Source: Clostridiales bacterium (GTDB lineage Bacteria > Bacillota > Clostridia > Oscillospirales > CAG-272). Taken from it: a DNA stretch of 42,227 nt. The stretch is taken from assembly GCA_003522145.1 (NCBI GenBank), contig DPGD01000034.1:1-42227 (forward strand). Reading direction: 5' to 3'. This document shows positions 9,132 to 17,359 of this stretch, one piece after another. Positions within the stretch are counted from its first letter, which is position 1; each line of letters starts with the position of its first letter. The position numbers were made by a program, and so were the translations under genes. Under the pieces are notes generated by a model. It was given only the letters and a program-made list of their open reading frames with translations, was not told where the DNA came from and did not search any database.

Positions 9132-9621
9132 TCTGTGCACCTTCTTTCAGGGATTTGAGCAGACCTCCGCATTTGATAATGTTCTGGATAAAGGGAGGGA
9201 AGGGCTGTGCCTTATAGGTTTTGCCGGTGGTCATGTCGGTGATGATGCCGGTGTCAAAGTCCACCTTGACCTCATCGCCGGCCGAGATTTCTTCCGCCGC
9301 CTCCTCGCATTCCAGGATCGGGAGGCCGATGTTGATGGCGTTGCGGTAGAAAATGCGGGCAAAGCTCTTGGCGATCACACAGCCCGTCCCGCAGGTCTTG
9401 ATGACCAGGGGAGCGTGTTCTCTGGAAGAGCCGCAGCCGAAGTTCCAGCCGGCGACCATCACATCGCCTGCCTGCACGGTCTTTACGAAACCGGTGTCAA
9501 TATCCTCCATGCAGTGCAGAGCCAATTCCTTGGCATCGGGGGTGTTCAGATACCGGGCGGGGATGATTACATCGGTGTCCACATTATCGGGATATGTGAA
9601 AGCTTTTCCTTGCGTATTCAT
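9124..9621 (-). CDS. leuD: 3-isopropylmalate dehydratase small subunit
   Basis: Swivelling-domain subunit of isopropylmalate isomerase, 165 residues, the length of the short bacterial/archaeal-type LeuD. It starts MNTQGKAFTYPDNVDTDVI, the expected N-terminus. The substrate-binding segment NFGCGSSREHAP is intact. The ATG shares ATGA with the leuC stop. The reading frame is open further upstream inside leuC, but that extension matches no LeuD and is not coding. It works as a heterodimer with LeuC. Confidence 0.96.
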   Translation of the reverse strand: MNTQGKAFTYPDNVDTDVIIPARYLNTPDAKELALHCMEDIDTGFVKTVQAGDVMVAGWNFGCGSSREHAPLVIKTCGTGCVIAKSFARIFYRNAINIGLPILECEEAAEEISAGDEVKVDFDTGIITDMTTGKTYKAQPFPPFIQNIIKCGGLLKSLKEGAQNG

Positions 9622-10883
9622 TGTGAATCCTCCGTGTATTCGGTGATAAAGCCGGCCAAAGCCGATGCGGCGGCGGTGTGGGGCGAAGCCAAATACACCT
9701 GGCTGTCCACATGGCCCATACGGCCCACAAAGTTCCGGTTGGTGGTGGCGATGCATTTTTCGCCTGCGGCAAGAATCCCCATATATCCGCCGAGGCAGGG
9801 ACCGCAGGTGGGCGTGGAAACCACGGCACCGGCGTCAATAAAGGCGGTATACCAACCCCGCTCCACACACTCCCGCAGGATCTGCATGGTGCCGGGAATG
9901 ATGATGCAACGAATGCCTTTTGCCACCTTTTTGCCCTTCAGAATGCGGTAGGCCGCCTCCATATCCTCCATTCTGCCGTTGGTGCAGGAGCCGATGACGA
10001 CCTGATCCACCCGGATATGGTGCAGTTCGGCTGCCGGGCGGGTGTTTTCGGGAAGGTGGGGGCAGGCGACGGTGGGCACGATTTTTGAAAGGTCGATGTC
10101 CAGTACTTGTTCATAGTCGGCATCGGCGTCGGCTTCGTAAACCACAGGCGTTCTTTCGCTGCGGCCGTTCAGATAGTTCCGGGTGACTTCATCCACAGGG
10201 AAGATGCCGTTCTTGGCGCCGGCTTCGATGGCCATATTGCAGATGCAAAGACGGTCATCCATGGAAAGTCCGTGGACGCCTCCCCCGGTGAATTCCATGC
10301 TCTTGTAGAGCGCACCGTCCACGCCGATTTTGCCGATGATCGTGAGGATCACATCCTTGCCGCTGCAATTTGACGGCAGTTTTCCGGTCAGGTTGAAGCG
10401 GATGGCAGAGGGAACCTTGAACCAGGCCATGCCGGTGGCCATGCCTGCCGCCATGTCGGTAGAGCCCACACCTGTGGAAAAGGCACCGAGAGCCCCATAG
10501 GTACAGGTGTGGCTGTCCGCCCCGATGATGCAGTCTCCGGCGGTAACAATGCCCTGTTCGGGAAGAAGAGCGTGCTCAATGCCCATTTTGCCCACATCGT
10601 AAAAGTGGCTGACACAGTGAGCGCAGGCAAATTCTCTGCAGGTTTTGGACTGTTCTGCCGCCTTGATGTCTTTGTTCGGCACAAAGTGATCCAGCACAAT
10701 GGCCACTCTGTCCCGGTCAAATACAGAGTCAAACCCCGCTTTTTTGAATTCATTTACGGCCACGGGCGTGGTAATATCGTTGCCCAGAACAATGTCCAGT
10801 TTGGCATTGATCAGTTGTCCGGCACAAACCCTGTCCAGCCCTGCGTGGGCGGCAAGGATTTTTTGCGTCATGGTCATTCCCAT
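9618..10883 (-). CDS. leuC: 3-isopropylmalate dehydratase large subunit
   Basis: 4Fe-4S aconitase-family subunit, 421 residues, the short LeuC type that pairs with the short LeuD. Cluster ligands are seen in GSCTNGRMED and STPTCGPCLGG. GADSHTCTYGALGAF and the following STDMAAGMATG segment are conserved. Together with LeuD it interconverts 2- and 3-isopropylmalate. The ATG at 10883 overlaps the leuA stop as TGATG and lies nine bases after AAAGGAGG, which lies within the end of leuA. Confidence 0.96.
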   Translation of the reverse strand: MGMTMTQKILAAHAGLDRVCAGQLINAKLDIVLGNDITTPVAVNEFKKAGFDSVFDRDRVAIVLDHFVPNKDIKAAEQSKTCREFACAHCVSHFYDVGKMGIEHALLPEQGIVTAGDCIIGADSHTCTYGALGAFSTGVGSTDMAAGMATGMAWFKVPSAIRFNLTGKLPSNCSGKDVILTIIGKIGVDGALYKSMEFTGGGVHGLSMDDRLCICNMAIEAGAKNGIFPVDEVTRNYLNGRSERTPVVYEADADADYEQVLDIDLSKIVPTVACPHLPENTRPAAELHHIRVDQVVIGSCTNGRMEDMEAAYRILKGKKVAKGIRCIIIPGTMQILRECVERGWYTAFIDAGAVVSTPTCGPCLGGYMGILAAGEKCIATTNRNFVGRMGHVDSQVYLASPHTAAASALAGFITEYTEDSQ

Positions 10884-12559
10884 CACTGAACACCTCCTTT
10901 CGTCATATTCTGAAAGGCGCTGAGCAGGGCGTTGGTGCTGGCTTTCACCACATCGGTATCCGTGCCGGCTCCCCAGAACAGGGTGCCGTCCGCACGCTCT
11001 AAGCCGATATAGGAGGCCGCCACACTGCGGGACCCCTGTCCCTGCATACTGTGCTGGGTGAATACCTGCAGAGTATACTGCTCTCCCGTAAACGCACAGA
11101 GCGCATTGTTTATGGCACTGAGGGTGCCGTTTCCTTCGGCTTCCAGCTCGGTTTCCTTTCCGTCCTTCCGGAAGGTGATGTTGATCTTCACCGCATCGTT
11201 TTCCCGCTCAAAATCGAAATCGGCGATTTTGATGCCGCTGTCCAGATTCAGATACTGAGAAGTGAAGATTTCAAGGACTTCGTCGGGCTTCAGCTCCTTG
11301 TGCTGGTGGTCGGAAACCTCCTTGCAGATATAGCTGAAGTGCTCCCGCATCTTGGGCGGAAGATTGTAGCCGAAGGTCTGCTCCAGAAGGTAGCCGATGC
11401 CGCCTTTTCCGGACTGGGAATTCACCCGGATCACATCGGCGTCGTAGGTGCGGCCGATGTCCTTCGGGTCGATGGGAATGTAGGGCACATTCCATTCATG
11501 CAGATTGTTTTTGCTTCTGTATTTCATGCCCTTTGCAATGGCGTCCTGGTGAGAGCCGGAGAAGGCGGCGAACACTAAGGCTCCGGCATAGGGCGCTCTT
11601 TCGTAAACATGCATACGGGTGCAACGCTCGTAGGTTTCCACCAAAGCGTTCATATTTGAAAAGTCCAGTTTGGGGTCAACACCGTGAGAATACATATTCA
11701 TGGCCAGGGTGATGATGTCCACATTTCCGGTCCGCTCCCCGTTGCCGAAGAGGGTCCCCTCCACCCGGTCCGCTCCTGCCAGCAGCGCCAACTCCGTGTC
11801 GGCAACGCCGGTGCCCCGGTCGTTGTGGGGATGCACCGACAGGGTGATGTGTTCCCGGTATTTCAGATTCTCGCTCATGTATTCAACCTGTGAGGCATAA
11901 ACATGGGGCGAACTCATTTCCACCGTTACAGGCAGATTGATGATGACATTGTTCTCTTCGCTTGGCTCCAGCACATCCAGCACGGCGTTGCAGACCTCCA
12001 AGGCATATTCCGGCTCGGTGCCTGTGAAGGATTCAGGCGAGTATTCAAAGCGGAAGTTGCCTTCGTATTCTGCGGCGAGCTTTTTGACCAGCTTTGCGCC
12101 CTCTACGGCAATCTGCTTGATTTCTTCTTTGCTTTTTTTGAACACCTGCTCCCGCTGTGTCACACTTACCGAATTATAGAAGTGAATAATGGCGCTGGGC
12201 GCACCCTTGCAGGCATCAAAGGTCTTGCGGATGATGTGCTCTCTGCACTGGGTCAGGACCTGAACGGTCACATCTTCGGGGATCCGGTTCTGGTCGATCA
12301 GGGTTCTTAAGAATTCATATTCGGTTTCGCTGGCCGCAGGGAATCCGACTTCGATCTCCTTGAAGCCCACAGCCAGAAGGGTATTGTAGTATTCTAACTT
12401 TTCTTCCAGACTCATGGGGATCACAAGACTCTGATTTCCGTCCCGCATATCCACACTGCACCATACGGGCGGCTTTTCGATATGATCCTTCTCCACCCAC
12501 TTGTTGTATTTTGCATCGACCGGGAAATAGCCCACCCGGTATTTGCTTGCATCCATCAT
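10883..12559 (-). CDS. leuA: 2-isopropylmalate synthase, LeuA type 2
   Basis: Commits 2-ketoisovalerate plus acetyl-CoA to leucine. It has 558 residues. The N-terminal TIM barrel carries the catalytic/metal pair in SVDMRDGNQSL (R39, D40) and the metal-binding HPHNDRGTG. The C-terminal third is the allosteric leucine-binding domain, with GNGTLSAINNAL. The N-terminus (VDAKYNKWVEKDHIEKPPVW) and the overall length mark the long type 2 form found in many actinobacteria, fungi and some clostridia, not the approximately 510-residue E. coli type. It starts 13 bp after ridA behind AAGGAG. Confidence 0.95.
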   Translation of the reverse strand: MMDASKYRVGYFPVDAKYNKWVEKDHIEKPPVWCSVDMRDGNQSLVIPMSLEEKLEYYNTLLAVGFKEIEVGFPAASETEYEFLRTLIDQNRIPEDVTVQVLTQCREHIIRKTFDACKGAPSAIIHFYNSVSVTQREQVFKKSKEEIKQIAVEGAKLVKKLAAEYEGNFRFEYSPESFTGTEPEYALEVCNAVLDVLEPSEENNVIINLPVTVEMSSPHVYASQVEYMSENLKYREHITLSVHPHNDRGTGVADTELALLAGADRVEGTLFGNGERTGNVDIITLAMNMYSHGVDPKLDFSNMNALVETYERCTRMHVYERAPYAGALVFAAFSGSHQDAIAKGMKYRSKNNLHEWNVPYIPIDPKDIGRTYDADVIRVNSQSGKGGIGYLLEQTFGYNLPPKMREHFSYICKEVSDHQHKELKPDEVLEIFTSQYLNLDSGIKIADFDFERENDAVKINITFRKDGKETELEAEGNGTLSAINNALCAFTGEQYTLQVFTQHSMQGQGSRSVAASYIGLERADGTLFWGAGTDTDVVKASTNALLSAFQNMTKGGVQ

Positions 12560-12572
12560 GAACTTTTACTCC

Positions 12573-12962
12573 TTATCCTTCCTTATATTCCTTTTCTGCG
12601 ATCACTTCCACCTCGACCAATGCGCCCTTGGGCAGGTCCTTTACGGCCACGCAGCTTCTGGCGGGCTTTTCGGTGAAATACTGGGCGTATACCTGGTTAA
12701 ATGCGGTAAAATCGGCCATATTGCTTAGGAAACATACGGTTTTTACCGTTTTTTTCAGGGAAGAACCTGCGGCGGTCAGCACCGCTTCCAGGTTTTTACA
12801 GACCCGGTGGGTCTGCTCGGTAATGTTCTGACCATCAATAAGTCCGCTTTCGGGATTCAGAGGAATCTGTCCCGAGGTAAAAACCAGATTGCCTGCAAGG
12901 ACTGCCTGGGAATACGGCCCGATGGCCGCCGGGGCTTTGTCTGTCTGCACTTTTTGGCTCAT
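12573..12962 (-). CDS. ridA: RidA family enamine/imine deaminase
   Basis: A 129-residue YjgF/YER057c/UK114 protein. Known members hydrolyse 2-aminoacrylate and related enamines that escape from PLP dehydratases such as IlvA, protecting PLP enzymes. Family motifs are APAAIGPYSQAV at the N-terminus, FTSGQIPLNPESG, and RSCVAVKDLPKGALVEVE, with the active-site Arg in PARSCV. It starts MSQKVQTDK at 12962 behind GGAGGGAGAG and overlaps the ilvA stop in an ATGA. A longer in-frame start inside ilvA lacks support. The position directly behind ilvA fits its known role. Confidence 0.95.
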   Translation of the reverse strand: MSQKVQTDKAPAAIGPYSQAVLAGNLVFTSGQIPLNPESGLIDGQNITEQTHRVCKNLEAVLTAAGSSLKKTVKTVCFLSNMADFTAFNQVYAQYFTEKPARSCVAVKDLPKGALVEVEVIAEKEYKEG

Positions 12963-14173
12963 ATTCTTCTCTCCCTCCGGGTCCATACGATTTTAAAGCC
13001 TTCGTCACGCAGGGATTGGGTGATCAGATGTACATGGTCGAAATCCCTTGTTTCCATTTCAATGCGGAGGAAGCATCCGTTCACGCTCTCGGTGTTCCCC
13101 TTTTCATAATGTACGCCGGTCACATTTCCGCCGCAGTCTGCAATGATTCTGGAAATATCCTTCAGCTGTCCCGGTTTGTCAATCAACTCAATAAGAAGGC
13201 TGGAGGAACGGCCGGAATTGATCAAGCCCCGGTCGATCACCCGGGACAGACTGGTCACATCGATGTTTCCGCCGGAAACAACGGCAACCACCCGTTTCCC
13301 TTTCAGGTCGAATTTGCCGGTCATCACCGCCGCAACCGCCGCGGCTCCGGCACCCTCTGCAATCATTTTCTGCTTTTCGATCAGGGCAAGAATGGCGCTG
13401 GCGATCTCGTCGTCGCTGACTAAAGCGATCTCGTCAACATATTCATTCACAAGGGCGTAGGTGTTTTCGCCCGGCTTCTTCACGGCAATTCCGTCTGCAA
13501 TGGTGGAAACCGAGGGAAGACAGGCGATTTCCCCTTTCTGAACCGAATTGTGCATACTCGGTGCCCCGGCGGCCTGTACGCCGTAAATCTTTATGGAAGG
13601 ACGGATATGCTTGGCCGTATAGGCGATGCCGGAGATCAGTCCGCCTCCGCCCACGGGAACCACGATGGCGTCAATGTTGTCCAAGTCGTTCAGTATTTCA
13701 AGGGCGATCGTCCCCTGTCCGGCAATCACATTTTCATCGTCAAAAGGATGGACGAAGGTGTATCCCTCCTTTTCTTTCAGCTCCAGTGCTTTTTGGTAAG
13801 CGTCATCGTAGCAGCCCTCCACAAGACATACCTCTGCGCCGAAGCCTTTGGTGGCCTCCACCTTGGAGATCGGTGCGCTGTCGGGCAGGCAGATCAGAGA
13901 TTTTATTCCGTTTTTGGTGGCTGCAAGTGCAACACCCTGTGCATGGTTGCCTGCCGAGCAGGCAATGACGCCTTTTTTCTTCTCTTCATCGGAGAGCATG
14001 GCGATTTTATAGGCCGAGCCTCTGACCTTGAAGGAGCCGGTGATCTGGAGATTTTCGGGCTTCAGGTACAGCTCGCACTCCGGAGCGATACCAAAGGCTC
14101 GGACCACATTGGTTTCCCGGATAATGCTTTTCAGCACCGTTTGTGCATTAAACACCTTGTCAAGAGATAACAT
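12959..14173 (-). CDS. ilvA: Threonine ammonia-lyase (dehydratase), first gene of the BCAA operon
   Basis: PLP enzyme turning threonine into 2-ketobutyrate, the entry step to isoleucine. It has 404 residues. The PLP lysine is K49 in GSFKVRGS. The phosphate-binding glycine loop is PVGGGGLISG and the second PLP loop is SGGNID. The C-terminal 80 residues form a single ACT-like domain (LLIELIDKPGQLKDISRII). This is the shorter TdcB-like form common in Firmicutes and not the approximately 510-residue two-ACT enzyme; the biosynthetic context argues for the IlvA role. The ribosome site is AAAGGCGG. It lies behind the T-box leader. Confidence 0.95.
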   Translation of the reverse strand: MLSLDKVFNAQTVLKSIIRETNVVRAFGIAPECELYLKPENLQITGSFKVRGSAYKIAMLSDEEKKKGVIACSAGNHAQGVALAATKNGIKSLICLPDSAPISKVEATKGFGAEVCLVEGCYDDAYQKALELKEKEGYTFVHPFDDENVIAGQGTIALEILNDLDNIDAIVVPVGGGGLISGIAYTAKHIRPSIKIYGVQAAGAPSMHNSVQKGEIACLPSVSTIADGIAVKKPGENTYALVNEYVDEIALVSDDEIASAILALIEKQKMIAEGAGAAAVAAVMTGKFDLKGKRVVAVVSGGNIDVTSLSRVIDRGLINSGRSSSLLIELIDKPGQLKDISRIIADCGGNVTGVHYEKGNTESVNGCFLRIEMETRDFDHVHLITQSLRDEGFKIVWTRRERRI

Positions 14174-14288
14174 TCTGAATTCCGCCTTTCTGATTCTTGT
14201 TTTTGGGGGGGCGGCGGTTGCTTTCAGGGCATCCTGAAATTTCCCGCATATCCGGCATCGATCGTTTTACTGCCTCGCTTCGTTTCAG

Positions 14289-14367
14289 AAGCTTGAACTA
14301 TACAAAGTATTCCGGTGTTGGGGCGCCTCGTTCCTCTGAAAAACAGCCCGCCAAGGGACATACTTTG
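14289..14367 (-). repeat. 79-bp imperfect palindromic repeat, copy B (between T-box and ilvA)
   Basis: Counterpart of the copy at 5780-5858 (56 of 79 identical, no gaps). The ends CAAAGTAT (14303-14310) and CATACTTTG (14359-14367) are inverted, and the core has GGGGCGCC. It is transcribed as part of the ilvA leader only after T-box readthrough. Confidence 0.55.
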
Positions 14368-14382
14368 CATTCCCTTGAGGCG

Positions 14383-14424
14383 AAACAAAACCCGCCCCAA
14401 AGCCATGGATTGCTTTGAGACGGG
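14383..14424 (-). terminator. T-box controlled terminator
   Basis: Read on the minus strand, CCCGTCTCAAAGC (14424 to 14412) pairs with GCTTTGGGGCGGG (14403 to 14391) with a few G-U pairs, then TTTTGTTT. It follows the T-box sequence at the expected distance, so it is the attenuator opposed by the antiterminator. Confidence 0.85.
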
Positions 14425-14845
14425 TGCAAACACAAATTCAGCACTCGCGGTACCACTCAAATTGCGGATACGGAATCCGCCACCTCTTTGAAGTCAAACA
14501 ACTTCTATGCCCTGACGCGGCATCTGCGGGAAGCGCCTACTGGGTGTTGAAACCTTTGGGACCTCCGGCTCCGAAGGGATGGGAAATCTGCAGTCCTCTA
14601 CCGGAATCGCACCCTCTCCGGCTCTCTTTGAAATTCGTTGCAGTCTCCGTCTTCATCAACGCCTTTTTGAAATCGAAGTCAATAAACCTCTATGCACTGT
14701 CGTAGCATACACGGAACACCCTACACACTTACGCTTCAGGCTTCAGGCTCGGAAGTGAGAGGACAAGGATACTTTACATACCGACTTGCAGCGACCGTCG
14801 GCTCTCTGCGATGCGTTTCCCCCAAGCCATTCTTCGTCACAGCCC
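14385..14845 (-). promoter_or_regulatory. Semi-tandem T-box riboswitch (Leu CTC, then Ile ATC) of the ilv-leu operon
   Basis: On the minus strand the canonical T-box sequence TGAGTGGTACCGCGAGTGC (14459 to 14441) precedes the terminator. Upstream are two Stem I units about 180 nt apart. Each has a GAYGAAG start (14838-14832 and 14657-14651), the AGAGAGCC bulge motif (14807-14800 and 14627-14620) and a distal loop like GGTGCGA. The likely specifiers are CTC (14759-14757, followed by ACTTCCGAGCC) and ATC (14580-14578, followed by CCTTCGGAGCC). A Stem II-like segment also occurs twice (14675-14708 and 14490-14523, 27 of 34 identical). Only the second unit has a Stem III and antiterminator. Family identity is firm; the specifier reading is inference. 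Confidence 0.88.
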
Positions 14846-14867
14846 CTATAATATTAGATTCTCAATC

Positions 14868-14896
14868 ATTTTATCATGGTTAAGCAAGAATTTCAA
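14868..14896 (-). promoter_or_regulatory. Promoter of the ilv-leu operon
   Basis: On the minus strand, TTGAAA (14896-14891), a 17-bp spacer and TAAAAT (14873-14868). Transcription would start about 20 nt before the first T-box Stem I. Confidence 0.75.
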
Positions 14897-15049
14897 GAGG
14901 CTTTTGAAAAAACATTGCGGTCTTTTCATGATGCTTTTGTTACAAAATGTTTTTTAGGCCTTTTTCGGCTTTTTATGCGAAACAGGGCCGGAAGCCCGGC
15001 AAGAGCATTCCTGTTCTGCTGACCGCTCCCGTTTCGTCCGAAGGAAAGG

Positions 15050-15835
15050 CTATTTTTCAATGGAGCCGATGAAATTCCGAAGGCGCTCGCAGGGGCAGTC
15101 GGCAGAGAAGGCGGTTTTGCTGTCGCCGTCAAAGGCCACCACGCCCTCGTGCATGAACAGGATCCGGTCGGCGACCTCGGCAGCAAAGCGCATTTCGTGA
15201 GTCACCACGATCATGGTCATGTTGTCGGTGGCAAGAGAGCGCAGAACATTCAGCACCTCTGCGGTCAGCTCCGGGTCCAGCGCCGAGGTGGGTTCGTCAA
15301 AGCAGAGCACATCCGGGGACATAGCTAAGGCTCTGGCAATGGCCACCCGCTGCTGCTGACCGCCTGAAAGCTGGCAGGGATAGGATTTTTCCCGGTCAGC
15401 CAAGCCCACCTTCCGCAGGAGCTTTCCGGCATTTTCTTCGATTTCCTCGTAGATTTTCTTTTTGTTTGCCTTGAAGTCGGCACGCTCCTTGGCTAAAAGC
15501 TTCGGAGCCAGACAAAGGTTTTCAAACACATTGTACTGAGGAAACAGATTGAAATTCTGAAAAACCAAGCCGAAATGCAGGCGCTTTTTCCGTATGGCCG
15601 CTTCGGAGGCTCTTTGGCGGTCGGCGGAATCAAAAAGCAATTCGCCCTTCAGATACATCTTCCCTTCGTCGGGGCTTTCCAAAAAATTCAGGCACCGCAG
15701 AAGGGTGGTCTTTCCCGAACCGGAGGAGCCGATGATGGCAAGGGTTTCACCTTTTTCCAGCTCAAAATCGATGCCCTTCAGCACTTCCAGATTCTCAAAC
15801 TTCTTTTTGAAGCCCTTGATTTCCAGTAAAGCCAC
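15050..15835 (-). CDS. Polar amino acid ABC transporter, ATP-binding subunit
   Basis: Cytoplasmic ATPase of a polar amino acid importer (GlnQ/HisP type), 261 residues. Walker A is GSSGSGKTT (36-44), the Q-loop is VFQNFNLFPQ (91-100), the signature is LSGGQ (156-160), Walker B is VLCFDEP near 176-182, and the switch His is in VVTHEMRFA. Residues about 113-137 hold a charged insertion that makes it some 20 residues longer than typical GlnQ. It lies 16 bp behind the permease and is last in the unit. The exact amino acid carried is not evident. Confidence 0.93.
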   Translation of the reverse strand: MALLEIKGFKKKFENLEVLKGIDFELEKGETLAIIGSSGSGKTTLLRCLNFLESPDEGKMYLKGELLFDSADRQRASEAAIRKKRLHFGLVFQNFNLFPQYNVFENLCLAPKLLAKERADFKANKKKIYEEIEENAGKLLRKVGLADREKSYPCQLSGGQQQRVAIARALAMSPDVLCFDEPTSALDPELTAEVLNVLRSLATDNMTMIVVTHEMRFAAEVADRILFMHEGVVAFDGDSKTAFSADCPCERLRNFIGSIEK

Positions 15836-15851
15836 AGCAACTCCTCCTTTC

Positions 15852-17273
15852 TCAGTTGAAATAGTTCAGCTTCTTTTCCAGACGGTTCAGAAGAACGGTC
15901 AGAATGCCGCTGAACGCAAGATAATACACAGCCGTGAAGAACAAAGGCCAGATGATGCCCGAAACCCCTCTTGTTCCCTTGATGAAGGCTTCGCCCTTCC
16001 AGATGATCTCCTGCAGGGCGATGATCCGGGCAAGGGATGTATCCTTGACCAAGGTGATGATCTCGTTTGCCATAGGCGGAACGATGCGCTTGATCATCTG
16101 CAAAAGCGTGACCTTGAAGAAGATCTGCCCTTTGGTCAGACCCAACACCTGTCCCGCTTCCTGCTGACCCTTCGGTACCCCCTGAATGCCGCTCCGGTAG
16201 ATCTCCGAAAAATAGCAGGCATAATTCAGAATGAAGGCTACGGCGGCGGCAATAAACCGCCCGTTATCGCCGCTTCCCCAGATGTTGTTCTGAAGGATCA
16301 GACCGGGGAAATAGAAGATGATCATCAGCTGGATCATCAGAGGCGACCCCCGGACGATCCAGACGATCACCTTGAAGAGCGCCGAAAGAGGCCGGAATTT
16401 GGACATGGTGCAAAGAGCGATCAGCAGTCCCAGGGGAATGGCACCCAACAGCGTCACAAAGAAGAGCTTTAAGGTCTGCACAAAGCCGGTGTTCAATTCG
16501 CTTAAAACAACGAGAAAGGTCTCCTTCCCCGACATTTCGGGCACGGTGATCCGACAGTCCGCCTGGGCCTTGCCGTCAGAAGAGCGGACGGTGATGGTGG
16601 TTTCGCCGGAAGAAAGCACCGTGACCTTGCCCCCGGAAGTGACCGTGGCCACCTTCGGGTCACTGCTCTGGAAGGTCAGCTTGGTGTTGACCGCATTCTC
16701 CGGCCAGACCGTAACCTCCAGGGTACTCTGGGTGTTCCGTTCCAGGGTCAGAACCTCCTGCTTGAAGGAAAGGCTCCGGACCAATACCATATCCTGTGTC
16801 AGGGTGATCTTTCCCTCTTCAAATGACACCCCAACCGGTTCGTAGGCGGCGTTTACCGCCCCGACGGCTGAAAAATCCAGCCGGTAGTCTCCCTTGGAAA
16901 CGCCGTCTGCCACTTTAAAGCGCAGTTCGGCCAGAGTGCCCCCTTCAAGGCAGTTCTCCGTTGCAAGAAAAAGAATTTCATCCCCCTCTTCTCCTTGAAA
17001 CGCCGTGGCTTCCTTGACGGCTGCGCTCTCCACGGCCGTAAGAGTGAATTTGTCCTTTTCATAGGTAACTTTTATTTTCAGGGAGGTAAAACCGGGATTC
17101 CGGGTGAACACTAACGGCACCGTCACGGTATCGTCCGTTCCGCTTGCCGTTTCACCGGCGGAAAGCTGTATCGTCCCTTCTGCCGCCGCAAAGATTCCCA
17201 AAGACCACAGAACCACAAGGGAAAATAAGAGCCATACCCCGATTTTCTTTAAATACTGCACTCTGTTTTTCAT
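15852..17273 (-). CDS. Amino acid ABC permease fused to a secreted cohesin-like and BIG2 ectodomain
   Basis: A 473-residue fusion. Residues 1-32 look like a signal peptide or first membrane anchor (VWLLFSLVVLWSLGIFAAAEG in part). About 34-160 resembles a cohesin/CBM-type beta-sandwich, with DDTVTVPLVFTRNPGFTSL and IKVTYEKDKFTLTAVE. About 164-245 is a BIG2 Ig-like domain (SSDPKVATVTSGGKVTVLSSG). About 255-473 is a HisM/GlnP-type permease with the EAA-loop EAGQVLGLTKGQIFFKVTLLQ in part. One open frame runs through all parts, and no ribosome site precedes the internal Met at 247. GlnP-type permeases start outside the membrane, so the ectodomain would be extracellular. Domain calls are by eye. 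Confidence 0.85.
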   Translation of the reverse strand: MKNRVQYLKKIGVWLLFSLVVLWSLGIFAAAEGTIQLSAGETASGTDDTVTVPLVFTRNPGFTSLKIKVTYEKDKFTLTAVESAAVKEATAFQGEEGDEILFLATENCLEGGTLAELRFKVADGVSKGDYRLDFSAVGAVNAAYEPVGVSFEEGKITLTQDMVLVRSLSFKQEVLTLERNTQSTLEVTVWPENAVNTKLTFQSSDPKVATVTSGGKVTVLSSGETTITVRSSDGKAQADCRITVPEMSGKETFLVVLSELNTGFVQTLKLFFVTLLGAIPLGLLIALCTMSKFRPLSALFKVIVWIVRGSPLMIQLMIIFYFPGLILQNNIWGSGDNGRFIAAAVAFILNYACYFSEIYRSGIQGVPKGQQEAGQVLGLTKGQIFFKVTLLQMIKRIVPPMANEIITLVKDTSLARIIALQEIIWKGEAFIKGTRGVSGIIWPLFFTAVYYLAFSGILTVLLNRLEKKLNYFN

Positions 17274-17308
17274 TCCGCCTCCGAAAAATCACAACAAATC
17301 CAAACGCC

Positions 17309-17340
17309 GGAAAAAGGGCGTGTGCCCACGCTCTTTTTCC
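17309..17340 (-). terminator. Hairpin between the binding-protein and permease genes
   Basis: The outer arms GGAAAAAG and CTTTTTCC plus an inner GCGTG/CACGC stem make a nearly perfect hairpin 20 nt after the binding-protein stop. The U-run is inside the stem. It probably acts as a partial terminator or 3' stabiliser, giving more binding protein than membrane components, as in many ABC operons. Confidence 0.55.
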
Positions 17341-17359
17341 GTATTTCAAAAGAGAAAAC

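Noticed and set aside
14710..14723. A string reading TAGGGTGTTCCGTG on the minus strand, first taken for the T-box sequence of a complete first T-box unit
   Set aside because: It lacks the TGGTACCGCG core needed to bind the tRNA end, no terminator follows, and it aligns with the region just before Stem II in the second unit. The first unit therefore lacks its own antiterminator.
14897..15049. Possible terminator of the ABC importer unit (GCCGG/CCGGC and GCC/GGC hairpins)
   Set aside because: Stems are short and no proper U-run follows in the minus direction, so I do not list it as a feature.
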